Of a stretch of 64,000 bases of DNA, positions 23,731 through 36,018 are shown piece by piece. The notes under the pieces are model-generated. The model had not been told where the DNA came from and searched no databases. It worked only from the letters and a program-made list of their open reading frames with translations. Position 1 is the first letter of the stretch. Every line of letters begins with the position of its first letter. Source of the stretch: Paramarasmius palmivorus (taxonomy: Eukaryota; Basidiomycota; Agaricomycetes; Agaricales; Marasmiaceae); assembly GCA_037176845.1 (NCBI GenBank), contig JAYKXP010000045.1, forward strand, positions 124,001 to 188,000, in the 5' to 3' direction. A program made the position numbers and the translations under genes.

Positions 23731-23732
23731 TA

Positions 23733-24083
23733 CTTCAGTCAGAGGATCGAAGCCCACCAAATGAACCCCGTACCATTTTCTGATTGATAACCCGTCGTCA
23801 TTTCAAAGCAATTCAATCCATGGATAGGGTGACTCTAGAACGACCTCCAAATCTTAAGCTGTATGTATTCAATATGGAAACAGATAGAAAAAGAACTTTT
23901 TCTCACCTGCCGAGTCGGAGAACATGGAGGTTTCATGCAGAGTGCACTGAACGTGACTGTGACGCACGTGCACAATATCGGGTAATACTAATAGGCCCAC
24001 GGATCTATCAACCCGGACCGTGGATCAAACGAAAATTGCAACAGCTCCCATTCCTTCTCATACCACCACAGTCACCACTAGAC
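23733..24083. other. Intergenic, MITE to F-box gene
   Basis: The F-box reading frame is open upstream to 23784, but the sequence before the ATG at 24084 has no F-box-like features, so it is treated as a 5' leader. Confidence 0.45.
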
Positions 24084-25674
24084 ATGGTGCACCCCCCATC
24101 ATTACCAGCCGAAATCATCGACGAGATCTTCCAGTATACATCACAATCCACCCTGGCATCTCTTTGCCTGACTTCCAAGGTGTTCAAAATCGCTGCGACG
24201 CGGCTTCTATATCACACTTTGTCGCTCGAAAAGCCGTCAGAGACCGTCCGTTGCCTGAAGACCCTTTTGAGGAACACTCTCGCCGCAAAGTCGTGCCAAA
24301 CCTTCTTTCTGGAATACTTGTATGTCGACGAATAGTTTCAGTTTATGACAAAGGCTAAACCGATAAAATTCGTTACCAGCATCGAGGTGATTCCACAGAA
24401 AGCGGAGCTATTTCATGCCTTTTTCCGCCTCTTGTCCAGAGCTCTCCCAACTCTGATCAATCTCCGGAATATCTCAATGTCCATAGCACACTATATTCCT
24501 TCTGGAGCAAAGTATGCCCATTCCGTCGACTTCGTCTTTCAGGAATGTACGTTTCCTCGACTAGAAAACATGCGCATTTCTGCGCCTATCACGCCCGGGC
24601 TCGCCCGATTCCTCGAACGACACCAGCACAGTCTCACTTCCGCATCACTATGCCCAGTAGGGTTTCACAGGAATCCGACCTTCGACCACATCACGTACCA
24701 CTTCCATAAGCTGAACACCTTGGATATCAACGCTACCGCTGCAATGTTGTTTTTCGCCTCTGCCCCGTCGACACTACCAGCGATAGAGTACTTGACGCTC
24801 GACTGGTCATTATTTGAATATGAGTATAGCCAGTTGATCACTATGGTCGGGGAGAGATGCACACACGAAGACTTGGAACTGTCGTGTAACCGAAAAGGGT
24901 GGAATTTCGACCTCTTGACAGATATCGCCGCCAAGATTCCTCGGATTGCGGATCTTTCAATTGATTGTTCACCGTTAATCGAAGATCCTGAGGACCTGAC
25001 CGAGGTATGCTTTGATGGATCTCAACAAATGCCTACTCACAACGTTCCGATGATAGGATGACTTCGCACAAATCGCCCAGATTCTGAAGAAGTTTCAACA
25101 GCTATCCGACTTCTCGTGGACCGCCTCCTGCCACTACAAAGGAATCGAAGAACTCGATGGAAAAGATGCAGAGCTGCATCTCACCCGTGTCATGTCCGTT
25201 GCGGCTTCTTGCCCTTCGCTTCGTCGTTGCAGGATACTGAGTGAGTCTTCTCAATCCTAGCAACGGGTTCCTCATCTCAATACGTATTCAGACAGTGTTT
25301 ACTTCCACCGTTTCCTGGAAAATTTTTGGTTCCCGTATAAATTCGGCGATGACGATCCACGCATGTTCCAATACATGTTCGACGCGGTCAACCAGAGAAA
25401 ATATCCTCCGCTAGAGGAGCTCCTGCATTACATAGGGTACTACACCAGGCTACATGGCTGCATTCAAGAGATCTTGAAGAGGTTCAAAGAAGCAGAAACT
25501 CTAGATGTTGCGAACGGTGGAAGAAAAGAAGCAACGATGGATTTGTTGGCTATCGGTCAGGGGTTGGGGTTCTGGCCATACCCTGAGTTTGAGAACCATC
25601 CTGTAACAAAACAGCTGCTTCAGGCACGCGAGGAGCTGAGTCAGGTAGAAATAGACGGCAGTATGTATACGTGA
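24084..25674 (+). CDS. F-box protein
   Basis: Four exons (24084-24319, 24380-25004, 25057-25240, 25292-25674). The N-terminal F-box (LPAEIIDEIFQYTSQ, then LASLCLTSKVFKIAATRLLY) would bind Skp1 in an SCF ubiquitin ligase. The long remainder has Leu-rich, loosely repeated segments, as in the many agaricomycete F-box proteins whose C-terminal part recognises an unknown substrate. Splicing the 60-bp first intron keeps the frame. The ATG at 24084 is chosen because the F-box starts a few residues later. No stop or frameshift was seen. Confidence 0.8.
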
Positions 25675-25775
25675 TACTAATGTCATTTGCGTTGATGAGT
25701 TACTCTCAAAACCTATGTAGCGTAAGGTAAATCCAATAACCATGCAACATATAGTCTACTTTTAAACGTAGTTGG

Positions 25776-27514
25776 TTATGCAGCTAGTTTAACTCGCTTT
25801 CCAGCTTCCTTCGACGACAGGACAGCCTCTGCTGCTCCATCCTCAGTAATAGACCGCTTGGTCGGAACAGTCGGTGCCTGTGCAACACCCATCAATCCTG
25901 GTGCACCGTCTACAGCTCCCACATTCACCTGACCATCACCTTCTTTCGGTTGGGGCTTCTTCGTAACCCTGAAATACGGCTGCGCCAGCCAATGCGGTAA
26001 GATGCGCAATCCGGTGCTCTCCTCTGTCGCAACCAGCTCCTCCACGTCTTGACCGCTTGCCGCAGCGTCAACGGCATCCTTATCCATCCGTCGTTTCATC
26101 TCCCGACACACCTCAACATACTCCCACAAAGGCGACTTGTCGTCCATGCCCCATTTACCACCACCTTCCCACTCTTTGCTTCGAACCTTGGCCTTGCCTA
26201 AACGTTCCCTCAGGTCGGTTTCTCGAGTCAAGGCCGGTCGCATGATTTTGAAGAGGTGGCCTTTGATAGCGCTGACGGCGGTGCGGGTGCGAAGGGAGTG
26301 AACGATTTCGAGGTACTCCAGAGCAAGGTCAGCATGGTTGGGATGTGTTGTGGATGTTATGGGAGTATGTGATGATGAAGGCGACGTTAACGACGTTGGA
26401 GGTGTTGATGAAGTGACAGAGGACGACGACGAGGACAGTGCTTGCTCCGAAGACGCCAATCCGTTGAACAACGCAGCGTTGTACAATTGGCCTTCGGCAC
26501 TCATAACTCCGTCACACCCTGTTTCGTCGAGACATCTTTGGATGTCTGACTGGAAGAGGATGTTGCCGTTCGCAAAAACGGGCACAGAGACGGCTTGCTT
26601 GACCGCGCGAATCTTTGCCCAGTCAGCGAGACCCTGATTGATAGTAATGTAAGCAAGGAAAAGGTATAACACAATGATGAATAAACATACGGCATTCTGA
26701 CCTCTTTGCTCTCTCAGGCGACCATGACAAGTAAGAATCTGCGCTCCAGCGGACTCGAGCATCTTCGCATACTCTACGGTCTTCTCCACAGTGGGAAACA
26801 CACGGAATTTAGCCGTCACGGGGATAGACAAGTTTTCGTGGAGTGTGTTTACTAGGATGACACACGTCAATCTAGGAAGCATTCAAGGAAATGTCAAACT
26901 CACTCAGACGATAAATTAGGTCCCAATCCTCCATCAGAAAAGCACCGTATTTCCCCTTCTTTGCAATGTCTTGCGGACAACCTAGGTTGATATCGATAGC
27001 GTCGCAGTAGCCTTCTAGTGCCTGTGCAGACTCTAATAGCTTGTCTGGATCATTGGCACAAAACTGTATGACAAGTGGCCGATCCGATGAAGGGTCGCCT
27101 TCCTCTCCAGACGCAACATCGAATGCTCCCGTTCGGTAGGCATTGTGCCTTGGGTCTGCCCACATCTAGTGATATCCTTGTATGAGCAAAGATTCTTCAG
27201 GAAAAGGAATTCGTGCATGCCTTTGCATTGATCATGGGAGTGTATATGAGCTGTAGGATGGTGTCAGCCTAACGGCAGATTGACGATGCAGAGACAACTC
27301 GCCTGTGCTCCATAACGCCTACTGAGCCTTCTCCAAGCCTTCAGAGAAAGTCAATCAGCCTGAGAAAACTGATGGAAAGTAAACACACCAGCTCACTCTG
27401 ATCTACCATCGGCGCTACGATGTATTTGGGACTGCCTAGAATTTCCCGATAGAATTGATAGCCTTGCAATTTCCTGGGTTTATCTGGAGCTTGACTTGAC
27501 GAAGCTGCAGCCAT
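25776..27514 (-). CDS. DUS1: tRNA-dihydrouridine synthase (DUS1 type)
   Basis: Flavoenzyme that reduces uridine to dihydrouridine in the D-loop of tRNA. The ATG at 27514 begins a short tail, then the conserved opening [20 protein letters not shown]. Later motifs are [28 protein letters not shown] (with the catalytic Cys), PVTAKFRVF, the FMN/RNA-binding [13 protein letters not shown] and VFANGNI. The C-terminal part is a long, less conserved extension ending in a basic RVKLAA tail. Exons 1-4: 27389-27514, 27303-27338 (36 nt), 27221-27250 (30 nt), then from 27165. Introns 27251-27302 and 27166-27220 both appear to have GC donors. A Ser/Thr-rich insertion follows 'NGLASSEQ'. Confidence 0.9.
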
Positions 27515-28640
27515 GACTTGACGGCGTGTAGTTCCTGGGTTTGTGCCCTTTAGGCTGGCGAAAAAAGGAAAGAAACGAGCAAGAGACAGGATTGACGATG
27601 GACGAGGACAAGGAGCAAAAAATCTTTGTTTGCTCGTGTAGATTTCGGAGGTTCCCTGTCACGCCACGTGGAACTTGGAATTTTTTGTGATCGATTTCAT
27701 TCCTTGACGCCGTTCCCAGCCGTTCCCTTTCTTTCTTTGACAATGACAGTGTGTGCCTTGGTGGACTATAAAACTTGACACCGAATTATCATACGCTACA
27801 TTCTGCCTTTATTGAAGTATATCTGATTTACTCTTCCTTCTCTCCCTTCTATCTGTGTCCGGCAGTTCGCACAACAAGTTCGGCCGAGAGCTCCCAACGA
27901 ATAAACCACAGGTGAATACATACCTTGCGCAGGTCCGAGTCGGAAATTTCTGAGAGAACTATTCCCACAGCTCGCACTTCGCGCCTATGGACGTTGTATT
28001 CTTGTGTTCCGACTCGGACACGTTGCGACACCGGGTCGTAATCATAGGCTCTCTCAACTGTCACTGTAAGCACAAATAACTAATCGCCTTTCTCTCTCCG
28101 TTGGAGATCTGATATTCATCGTTATCATCAGAACAGGAGTGGGTTCTGGGGCTAACACGATCCTTGTTCCTTAGATCGCATTGAATTCCGAATTCTGTCA
28201 TTAGGCAAAGGCCACCAACGAATAAGCTTCTTGGTATCAACGAAGCTGCTGAAGGAGATTCAATTTGTCAAAGTGAGGGAAACAGCACAGTGAGGAACCC
28301 ATGCGATGCTATCATCAGCGATTCCGAGTCGGACCAAGGGACGACGCCCAGAAATGATATACCAGCCGTTCTTATCCCCTCCAGGAGTTACCCTCAATAC
28401 AAACAACGCCTCAGGTGATTCTCATATACGGGGTCCTTCGATAATTGAATAATCTCAGCTTCTCCGAACTCAACGTTCTCGTCTAGTACGTTGCGTACAT
28501 GTTTATACAGATTTGATAAGGCTTACGCTTGTCATTTCATCAGGACTTCTCCTCCTTCTCTTTTCGTGCTTTTGTAGGCCGTATACAAAGAGAAGGATTC
28601 ATTCAGGGCTCCCAAAAAGTTCAACACGTGGCTGGCAGGG
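27515..28640. other. Divergent intergenic, DUS1 to P450 number 2
   Basis: Shared upstream region of two divergent genes. No other gene is supported. Confidence 0.5.
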
Positions 28641-28648
28641 TATATATC
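28641..28648 (+). promoter_or_regulatory. TATA-like box of P450 number 2
   Basis: TATATATC lies about 50 bp before the ATG at 28691. This supports that ATG over upstream in-frame codons that would place the TATA box inside the gene. Confidence 0.5.
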
Positions 28649-28690
28649 CAAGAAGACACCTCCTTGTGCTTCGAATCTTTCCGGCTGGTG

Positions 28691-30878
28691 ATGCAAATGT
28701 TTGTCGCTGACGATATTGTTGCCGTCGCCGCTCTGGGCGTGGTAAGTGTCATAAGCTCATTGCTTTTCGATTCTCTCACCATCCCACACCTCAAGATTAA
28801 CCACATCTTATTTCACAAGTATGAACCCACTCGTTCGACGTTGTACATCACCATTGTGTTCCTGGTTTTAGAGCCTCTATTTCTCTCCATTTACTTCCTC
28901 TATACTTCGCCTGTCGTGGCTAACGCCTCTGCCATTGAAATCCCGATTTTATTATTCCGGTCGTACACAACGTTCTACGCCACTATCATATCCTCAATAG
29001 CATGCTATCGGCTTTCTCCCTTCCATCCACTCGCCCATGTTCCTGGACCAACACTCCACAAGCTTTCCAAGCTTCCAGCTGTATGGTGGACCTGGAAAGG
29101 TCAACAGCACATCCTCAACAAAAAGCTCCATGACATCTACGGTCCCGTCGTCCGCACCGGTAAGCCCTGTTTGATTACGTTCTGTTTACTACAAATGGCC
29201 TCACCTTCAGCTTTGATCTGCCGCCTATAGGCCCCAACGAGATATCGACTATTGATAGCAATGCGGTTCAGACAGTCCTCGGGGCTAGTGGTCTTCCCAA
29301 AGGACAATGTGAGTTTCTCTACAGTCCAATCAGCTTGTCTCATTGTTCACTCGCTTCAGGGTACACTGTACGTCAGGACCTTAGGGCACCCAAGAACCTT
29401 CTAGCAATTACTGGCGACGAACATGCGAATAGGCGACGTCTTTGGAATCGAGGGATGAGCTCTGAGGCATTAAAGGAATACGAAGATGTTTTGAAAGGGA
29501 GATGCAGAGACTTCGTTGACGCTCTTAGGAAGCAAGCTGCCTACGGAGGCGAGTTCGACATTGGGAAATGGCTAAACTATTTCACGTACGCCCATCTCGG
29601 TTCATTGCTTGTTCAACATCTGCTTAGTTCTGCATAGGTTTGACTTCATGGGTGATATGGCGTAAGCTCTTAGACTTGGATGTCTATAGGAGCGCATCTC
29701 ACCATATTGCAGGTTCGGTGGTGGCTCTAGCATGGTGAAAGACGGGCACGATAAGGATGGTTTGTGGGATGAGCTCAAAAACTTTGCCAGGTACGCTAAG
29801 AGAAGCTTTATCCAACGTCTGTCTACCTGACTTATTCTATCGTTCTCTGGCAGAACACGCGCCATTTTGAGCCACATACCATGGACATTTGGCTTAGCAC
29901 ATATTATACCATATACCTCCAGACAACTACTCAGCTTTCGTGAATACGGAATGACATGTGCTAGCAACAGAGTCAAGCAAGGATCACAAGTGAAGGATCT
30001 ATGGTATCATCTCGTGCGTGCGCTACATCTCTTTCGTATCCTTAATTGATTCCCCTTCCAACCTTTCACTGTACAGGTCGATGAAGCTGGCCTAGAGAAG
30101 ACGAAACCTCCACTGAGCAACGTTTTAGCAGACGGAATGGTGGCAGTCATTGCAGGAGCAGATACCGTTTCCGAAGCCATGACTGGCATCTTGTGGCTAC
30201 TGCTTTCACATCCCGAATGTTATAAACAAGTCGAAGAAGAAATCGATCGAGTATATCCTCCAACGGAAGACCTCCAGGAAGATTTGGACACCTCACGGCT
30301 CGAATCTATGGTGTATCTTAACGCTTGCATGTGAGTCGGATCTGCATGCGTGAATGCTACCTCACTCAATTTGGCGTAGAAACGAGAGCCTTAGACTTTT
30401 ACCACCAGTAATGACAAATGGTCCGAGACAGGTGCCTTCTGGAAGCGGAGGTAGGTTGATATCAGGCTAGTGAGTTTGTTCCGCACTTCGTTGAAGCCAA
30501 AACACTAAACTGCCTATCAGCTTCCTCGCAGAAGGCACCCAAGTGTACGTTCCTCCGTACACGATGCACAGAAGTCTGCAGCACTTCTCACCCGAACCTG
30601 AATCGTTCATACCCGAGCGGTGGCTTTTCCCGGACAATGCGACCTTCACCCTTGACCAAAGCGCATTTATGCCGTTCTCTTATGGCCCAGCAAACTGTGT
30701 TGGGAGAAATCTGGCACGCATGCAAATGAAGATGCTTACCATCATATTACTTCGACAGTTTAAACTCGAATTCGCGGATGGATTTGATTGGGAGAGCTGG
30801 CCGAATAAAATGAGGGACTTTTTCGTAGTGGCTAGAGATCCTTTGAAACTAACTTGCCGACCGCGTATACTCCATTGA
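28691..30878 (+). CDS. Cytochrome P450 monooxygenase (number 2)
   Basis: Membrane-anchored P450 with several introns. Three or four hydrophobic N-terminal segments precede the hinge YRLSPFHPLAHVPGP. Further motifs are GPNEISTID, GLPKGQ, RRLWNRGMS, the I-helix AGADTVSEAM, the ExxR helix NESLRLLPP, the PERW motif FIPERW and the haem loop FSYGPANCVGRNLA. Most junctions splice cleanly; exon 1 ends at 29159. One intron splits 'LISGY' from 'FLAEGTQVYVP' (donor after GGCTA). It shares exon-level similarity with P450 number 1. Substrate unknown. Confidence 0.9.
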
Positions 30879-31017
30879 TACTAAATTTTACATGCTGTGG
30901 CGCTGTATACATACCCGAAATGAATTCGAACGTTCAGGGCTAAATTGACAGGAGGTCTCGACTTTTTGACGTCTCGGCTAACCCCGGGTTGCACACCTTT
31001 TCTTCTCTACCATCACC

Positions 31018-32214
31018 ATGCGTAAACGGAAACTCGAACAACACGACGCCGACTCGGAGGAAGAGCCTCGAAAAAGAGAAAAGGGAACCAAATCTCTTTC
31101 AACGACTGAACTACGTCATCTCCTAGACCTTTCTGCTCTTGATACCACGTCGGAGATCCATGGACGTTTTGACGAGATCGCCGAAGCATTGTTGAACGCG
31201 TTTCATATGATCATTCATACGAAAGACGGCGCCGAGGTAGTCTATCGCATAATGGAGCTCGAATTCTACCTGTGGAAGAATGGGCACCATGAAGATCCGT
31301 TCACACACGGGAGTGAAGAACAACGTTTAAGCGGGCGATGGTAATTGTCATTCATCTTCGATTTACAACTGAAGCATTATTCATTAGGCTTTAGGTACTT
31401 TCATCGAGCTCCGAGAAAGTCTGCAGATTCTTCGCGGAGTCTAACCTCTTTGACTGGATATAGAGGCGGAACTCGCAAAGGGCTAGACTTGACATTCGGT
31501 GGACGATTGGCCACCACTATCAACTCTCCCTACTTCTCCCAGCCTGACTCCCAGGCTAATCAAACCGACACCTCAAATAATCACGGAGGAATCCTTCTCC
31601 GCTCTATACGTCGCATTTGCGACGATACCGTGATATCCGGCCCCTCGTTGCTCGTAGACGAAGTTCTCAAGCAATCCGGCAGCACCAACATAGCCGATGT
31701 CGTTGAGAACTGTTGGAAAGGGAACATTAGCGCTTTCAAGGAAGAATCGGACGGAGAGCGTATGTTTTTCAAGCCGATACCTGCTCCAGAACAGGAACAA
31801 TCAGTCACTAAAATATATCGTTCTCCCCGTATTGGGCTGGACCTCTCACACCCCGGCACACTTCCGGAACCGTCTCATCCTCGCGTCGCGTTTCTTAGCA
31901 GAGGATATCGGTACTTCGTCCAGCCAGACCGGTTGACGGTGAACGGTAGACCACAGACATTCCTTGGAGTGCTAAAATATGCTGCTCCGTTATCTGGTGG
32001 AGGCCCTCGATGTCTTTCGAGGAAGCGTATGACCGAGCTGACTGGTATCACGGAACAAAGCGTGAATAACTATTTGGGATACTATCTCAATGGGTATGAT
32101 AAAGGAAGTTTGAAGAATTTCGTTGGCCCTGCCGGGAAGGGAGCTGGAGGTTCTCCCTCGTCATATCTTCAGATGATAGGCACAGTGACGAAAACGCGGA
32201 ACGAAGATGTCTGA
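31018..32214 (+). CDS. Fungal protein distantly like alkyladenine DNA glycosylase
   Basis: Two exons (31018-31340 and 31395-32214) join in frame (W-Y-F-H-R across the junction) to about 380 residues. The first 30 residues are charged and Lys/Arg-rich, possibly nuclear targeting. The core carries GYRGGTRKGLDLTFG, GGILLRSIRR, ISGPSLLVDEVL and SPRIGLDLS. From memory these resemble alkyladenine glycosylase (MPG/AAG) segments, where a 'LLRAL' strand, a 'GP' helix start and an 'RxG' strand line the DNA-binding face. The likeness is weak and catalytic residues were not aligned, so a base-excision role is a hypothesis. No stop or frameshift is seen. Confidence 0.7.
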
Positions 32215-32282
32215 GAATACAATTTGGTACGTATACAAGACATAATTACACCTTGAAAGACCTTTCTTATGCAACATTCCTT

Positions 32283-33202
32283 TCATACCCTATGCAGAAC
32301 GCCTAGTGGTAGCCTTCCTACTGGCTTCGGCTCGGCAGCAATAAGCTCGCTCAAGCCTATGTAAAACGCCACCAATCCAGTAATGATCCCGAATATACCA
32401 CCAGCCTTCATGACACTTCACAGGAACGACATTAGTCATTTAGACTTCACTAAGCAGGAAATTTGATGAAACGTACCGAGCACTCGCTGTCCATTCTGCA
32501 ATACTGAGTAACAGCAGTGCGACGTCCAGGACGGTAAGGAGAACTGTGAATGCGATGTGTCGGCGTATAACTGCCAGCCTGAATGTGAAATGAGAAATGA
32601 AACTGATGTAAAGGTGCGGAAACATACAAGAAGAAGGTAGTAATGATGAACCAAGTGATAAGGAAGATTCCGAGAGCGTTGTGAAATTCCTGCTCGTCAG
32701 CGAAGCTATCCATGATTCCAGAAGCCGGAATGTTGATCGCAGCATATGACATCCAGAATGAACCGTAAGAAGTGAACGCTGATAGGTGTTGATTCAGCCT
32801 TTTGTGGGAGGTAGTGTTGCAAACAGAGGATGTCATTCTCACCTGTAGCTCCAAACACATTTCCTCTAGGAAACTCCCACATGCCAGCCACGAACTGTGT
32901 GAGACCGCCTGCGAATATAGCCATGCCGACAACAACGTTGGGGTGCTGTATGTTGCGAGTATGAACGTTGTACATAGATAGCATGAAGGTGGTGGCCGCG
33001 AATGCGAAAACTCCCCTAGTGAAATCGTGAGTATCGAAGAGACTAGCTTCGAATGAAATGATGATACTCACAGTGGCCCAGGATTGGCTATCTTTGTCGG
33101 GTAGCGTTGGTAAGATACTGGGTCGGCATTAGCGCTGTATTCATCGGATTCCGCGACACGAGCTTTCTCCGTAGGTCCTCCGTTGGTGGAATGCAACGCC
33201 AT
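32283..33202 (-). CDS. GPR1/FUN34/YaaH-family transporter
   Basis: Six-helix plasma-membrane protein of the family containing yeast Ady2 and Aspergillus AcpA (acetate/ammonium transport). The N-terminus carries the family signature NPGPL followed by GVFAFAATTFMLS. Later come NVVVGMAIFAGGLTQFVAGMWE, given here in two parts (NVVVGMAIFAGG and LTQFVAGMWE), then FPRGNVFGATAFTSYGSFWM. The C-terminal part has FYIGLSELIAAEPKPVGRLP, another recognisable segment. At least four introns separate these blocks. The ATG at 33202 (MALHSTNGG) is preferred; the frame is open a little further upstream. The real substrate is not shown by sequence. Confidence 0.88.
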
Positions 33203-34859
33203 GATAGCCCGAGTCGAGACAAAAGACGAGGGCAGACGTTTTCTTCGACGCAAATTTATACCGGTGGAGACCAACTCCTGGATATTTTTGTGTGGGAGGC
33301 CAAGACGTGCCCTGAGAGCTTTGGAAATGAGAAGCCAAAACGAATCGCCACAAATGGATGGAACATAAGGAAGGGACTGCGAACCAATATTAAGCTGTTC
33401 GAGAATAGAGCTGCGGAAGCTTAGAGCAGGCTATCTTTCGAGAGATGTACGCAGGAGGACAATGATAAGCCAAACACCCTGAGAAGTGATTCCTTTCGAT
33501 CCTTGTAGACTAAGCCGCCGAGAACCGACGGGAACTGGAGTTATGATTAAGTATTGTATTCATTATGCACTGTGAACCCAAACGAGGTTGAATTTCATTC
33601 AACTTTTGGCTGAAATTCACATTCAATGAAGATTTGCTTGAAATCGTTTCGGATCTCATCAATCCGGTTTCCATAATTTGCCTCGACCCGAGGTATGTTT
33701 GGCAACTTTGGTTGAAAATATTGCGTGCGCGGTCAGGAAACCGAGGGATGAGGTGATTTTAACTCCGATAAAATTTCTTTCCGCATCTTCGACGACTTGG
33801 ACTAGGAAAAGCTAGGGTTGATCTCTGTCTTCCTCAGAACCTCAGGACCTCAAGATTGCAACTCTTCTTCTCGCTAGTGAATATCAAGTGCCTCAAGCTA
33901 TTTTCATCAATCTATGGGTCTCCTGGCTAACTGGCTCTATTCCCCGTGTACTGGCTTGTTTTTATGACTGTCACTTGGCCATACAACCACGAGGGCTTGA
34001 GGATGGGCAGTAATCAACTGTCAGGCAGTTGTAAGGCTTCGGAAGGGTGACGGGATGATGGCAACGGGATGAAGCAGAGACGACTGGAAGGTACGTGAAC
34101 ATCTGTTCCACCTGCGTTCTATTGACCAATTTATTAAGGTAGATCGCCTAGCTACCATCATGAACATCTATTTCTGCAAGTCGACTTACAAACGTTCACT
34201 GGTCGACAATCCTTCATCTCACCTACATGTCCCACTGTCTCCGAGCTCTGTTATACACATGTAATCTTCCCTATTTCATTTGCAATTGTAATACAGAAAT
34301 GAAGAGGTTCTCTGTCCAAGTTTTCGGCCAAAAAAGTAAATGCTCAACCAGTAACAGCCTTTGCCGAGCCGCTACCAGCCTACCGTTGGCGGCTTTTGCG
34401 TAGGTTGAAATCGGACATTTTTGGTTGAATTACAACCTCCTGACAAAAAGGTTGCTTTTCAACCTAAGCAGGTTGACTTTCAATGTCCGCCAGGTTGATA
34501 ATCGAGCTATCGGAGGTTGAATTCAGAGCTTGAAATTCAACCTTTCTCACAGGCGCAGTGATGGATGCTTGCTTTTCCAGACTCGAAGGTCAAATCAAAG
34601 TGATTGGTAGTTTCGTTGTCCGCTGAGAGGCTATGTCTGCTGAAGCCTGAGAGGCTAGAACTGCTGAGAGTGACAAAACAAAGATGGTGACTTGTCAGCT
34701 GGTGTGTGTGATTGGTTCGGTTATCAACCGACAACCGGCAACAACAAAGCGCCGGCGCCGGGGACGCGTCATCCTCCTTCGCTACTAAGTGCTAACAAAC
34801 AACGCTATCGACGACACCAAAGGCATACGTCGGTCGTCGGCATCAGCGACTTACTCGCA
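33203..34859. other. Divergent intergenic with GGTTGA/TCAACC clusters
   Basis: No gene is supported. Many copies of GGTTGA or its complement cluster at 33585-33720 and 34400-34545. No transposon ends were found. Confidence 0.5.
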
Positions 34860-34866
34860 TATAAAA
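34860..34866 (+). promoter_or_regulatory. TATA box of the SDR at 34922
   Basis: TATAAAA lies 62 bp before the ATG. Confidence 0.65.
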
Positions 34867-34921
34867 TGGACTTTCGCAGGGATCCCACTTTTCATACCTA
34901 CCATATATTCCAGTTTTCATC

Positions 34922-35920
34922 ATGGCCTTCGCAGCAATCCGTGCACTGAATTCGAAATATCTTCAAACACTTTCCTCTCTTCCCGTAGGGGTCTTCGTTG
35001 GGGGTACTTCTGGGATTGGCCAAGGCATGGCTGAAGCATTCGCGACACATACCAGCGGAAACGCCCATATTGTTATCATCGGAAGAAACAGATCAGCAGC
35101 GGAATCCATCATATCCAAATTTCCTCGGCCTTCTTCATCGGAAGCCAAACATGAATTCATCCAATGCGACGTAACCCTAATGAAGAATGTCAAGAAGGCG
35201 ACAGACCAACTTCTAGCGACGGTCCCAGGAGGGAAGATCAACTACCTCGCCATGTCGCCTGGTTATGTCACGGTGAAGAATCGAGACGAGTCAGAGGAAG
35301 GGATCGACAGGAAGATGGCGGTACATTACTATGCCAGGTGGAAGTTCATCAATGATCTACTACCCGCGCTGAGGAAGGCGAAGGAGTTGGGAGAAGACGC
35401 AAAGGTCTATTCGGTGGTGTCAGCAGGGCATGGTGGAAATATCAACATCAACGACTTGGGGATGAAGAAGTCATATTCTAAGACACAATTTGCACTAGCC
35501 GGTCCGACATACAACGATCTCATGATGGAGGTGAGTTCTCTATGAAGCATCCGTATACAAGTCCAGATTAATCATTTTTTCGGTACACAGGAGTTCTTCG
35601 CTCAAAACCCCAACGTCACTTTCATTCATGCCTGCCCAGGATGGGTACGCACCAATCTTGGATCTAACGCCGATTCATTGGTGTTACGAGTTGCTTCACC
35701 CATACTCTACGGCCTCCTCTGGCCATGGACCGTATCTTACGAAACAAGCGGCGAGTACATGCTCCACGGCATGTTGAACACGGCTAAGGAACCGCGAGCT
35801 TGGAGAATCGATGATCATGGTGATGATATTGGTATGAAGAGATACTATGGATCGGTGTCGGAACGCAAAGCTCTCTGGGAGCATACTGTAGAGGAAATGA
35901 AGATCGCGGAGAAACGATAA
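34922..35920 (+). CDS. Atypical short-chain dehydrogenase/reductase
   Basis: Two exons (34922-35530 and 35591-35920) give about 312 residues. The Rossmann signature VGVFVGGTSGIGQGMA is present near residue 20 and the later acidic strand end (HEFIQCDVT) is conserved, so NAD(P) binding is likely. In the expected catalytic region a Ser is found (VYSVVSAGHGG), but the usual YxxxK is not: the aligned stretch is AGPTYNDLM with no Lys. A C-terminal segment has CPGWVRTN, as in fungal SDR relatives. The enzyme may therefore work differently or be a non-catalytic binder. Substrate unknown. Confidence 0.85.
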
Positions 35921-36018
35921 TCCCAGTGCTCGAATTAGATGATCATGATACCAAGTGCGTCCTATACCTGTCTACATTATGTACAGTTAATGCGCATGTA
36001 GATTTACATATAAATATA

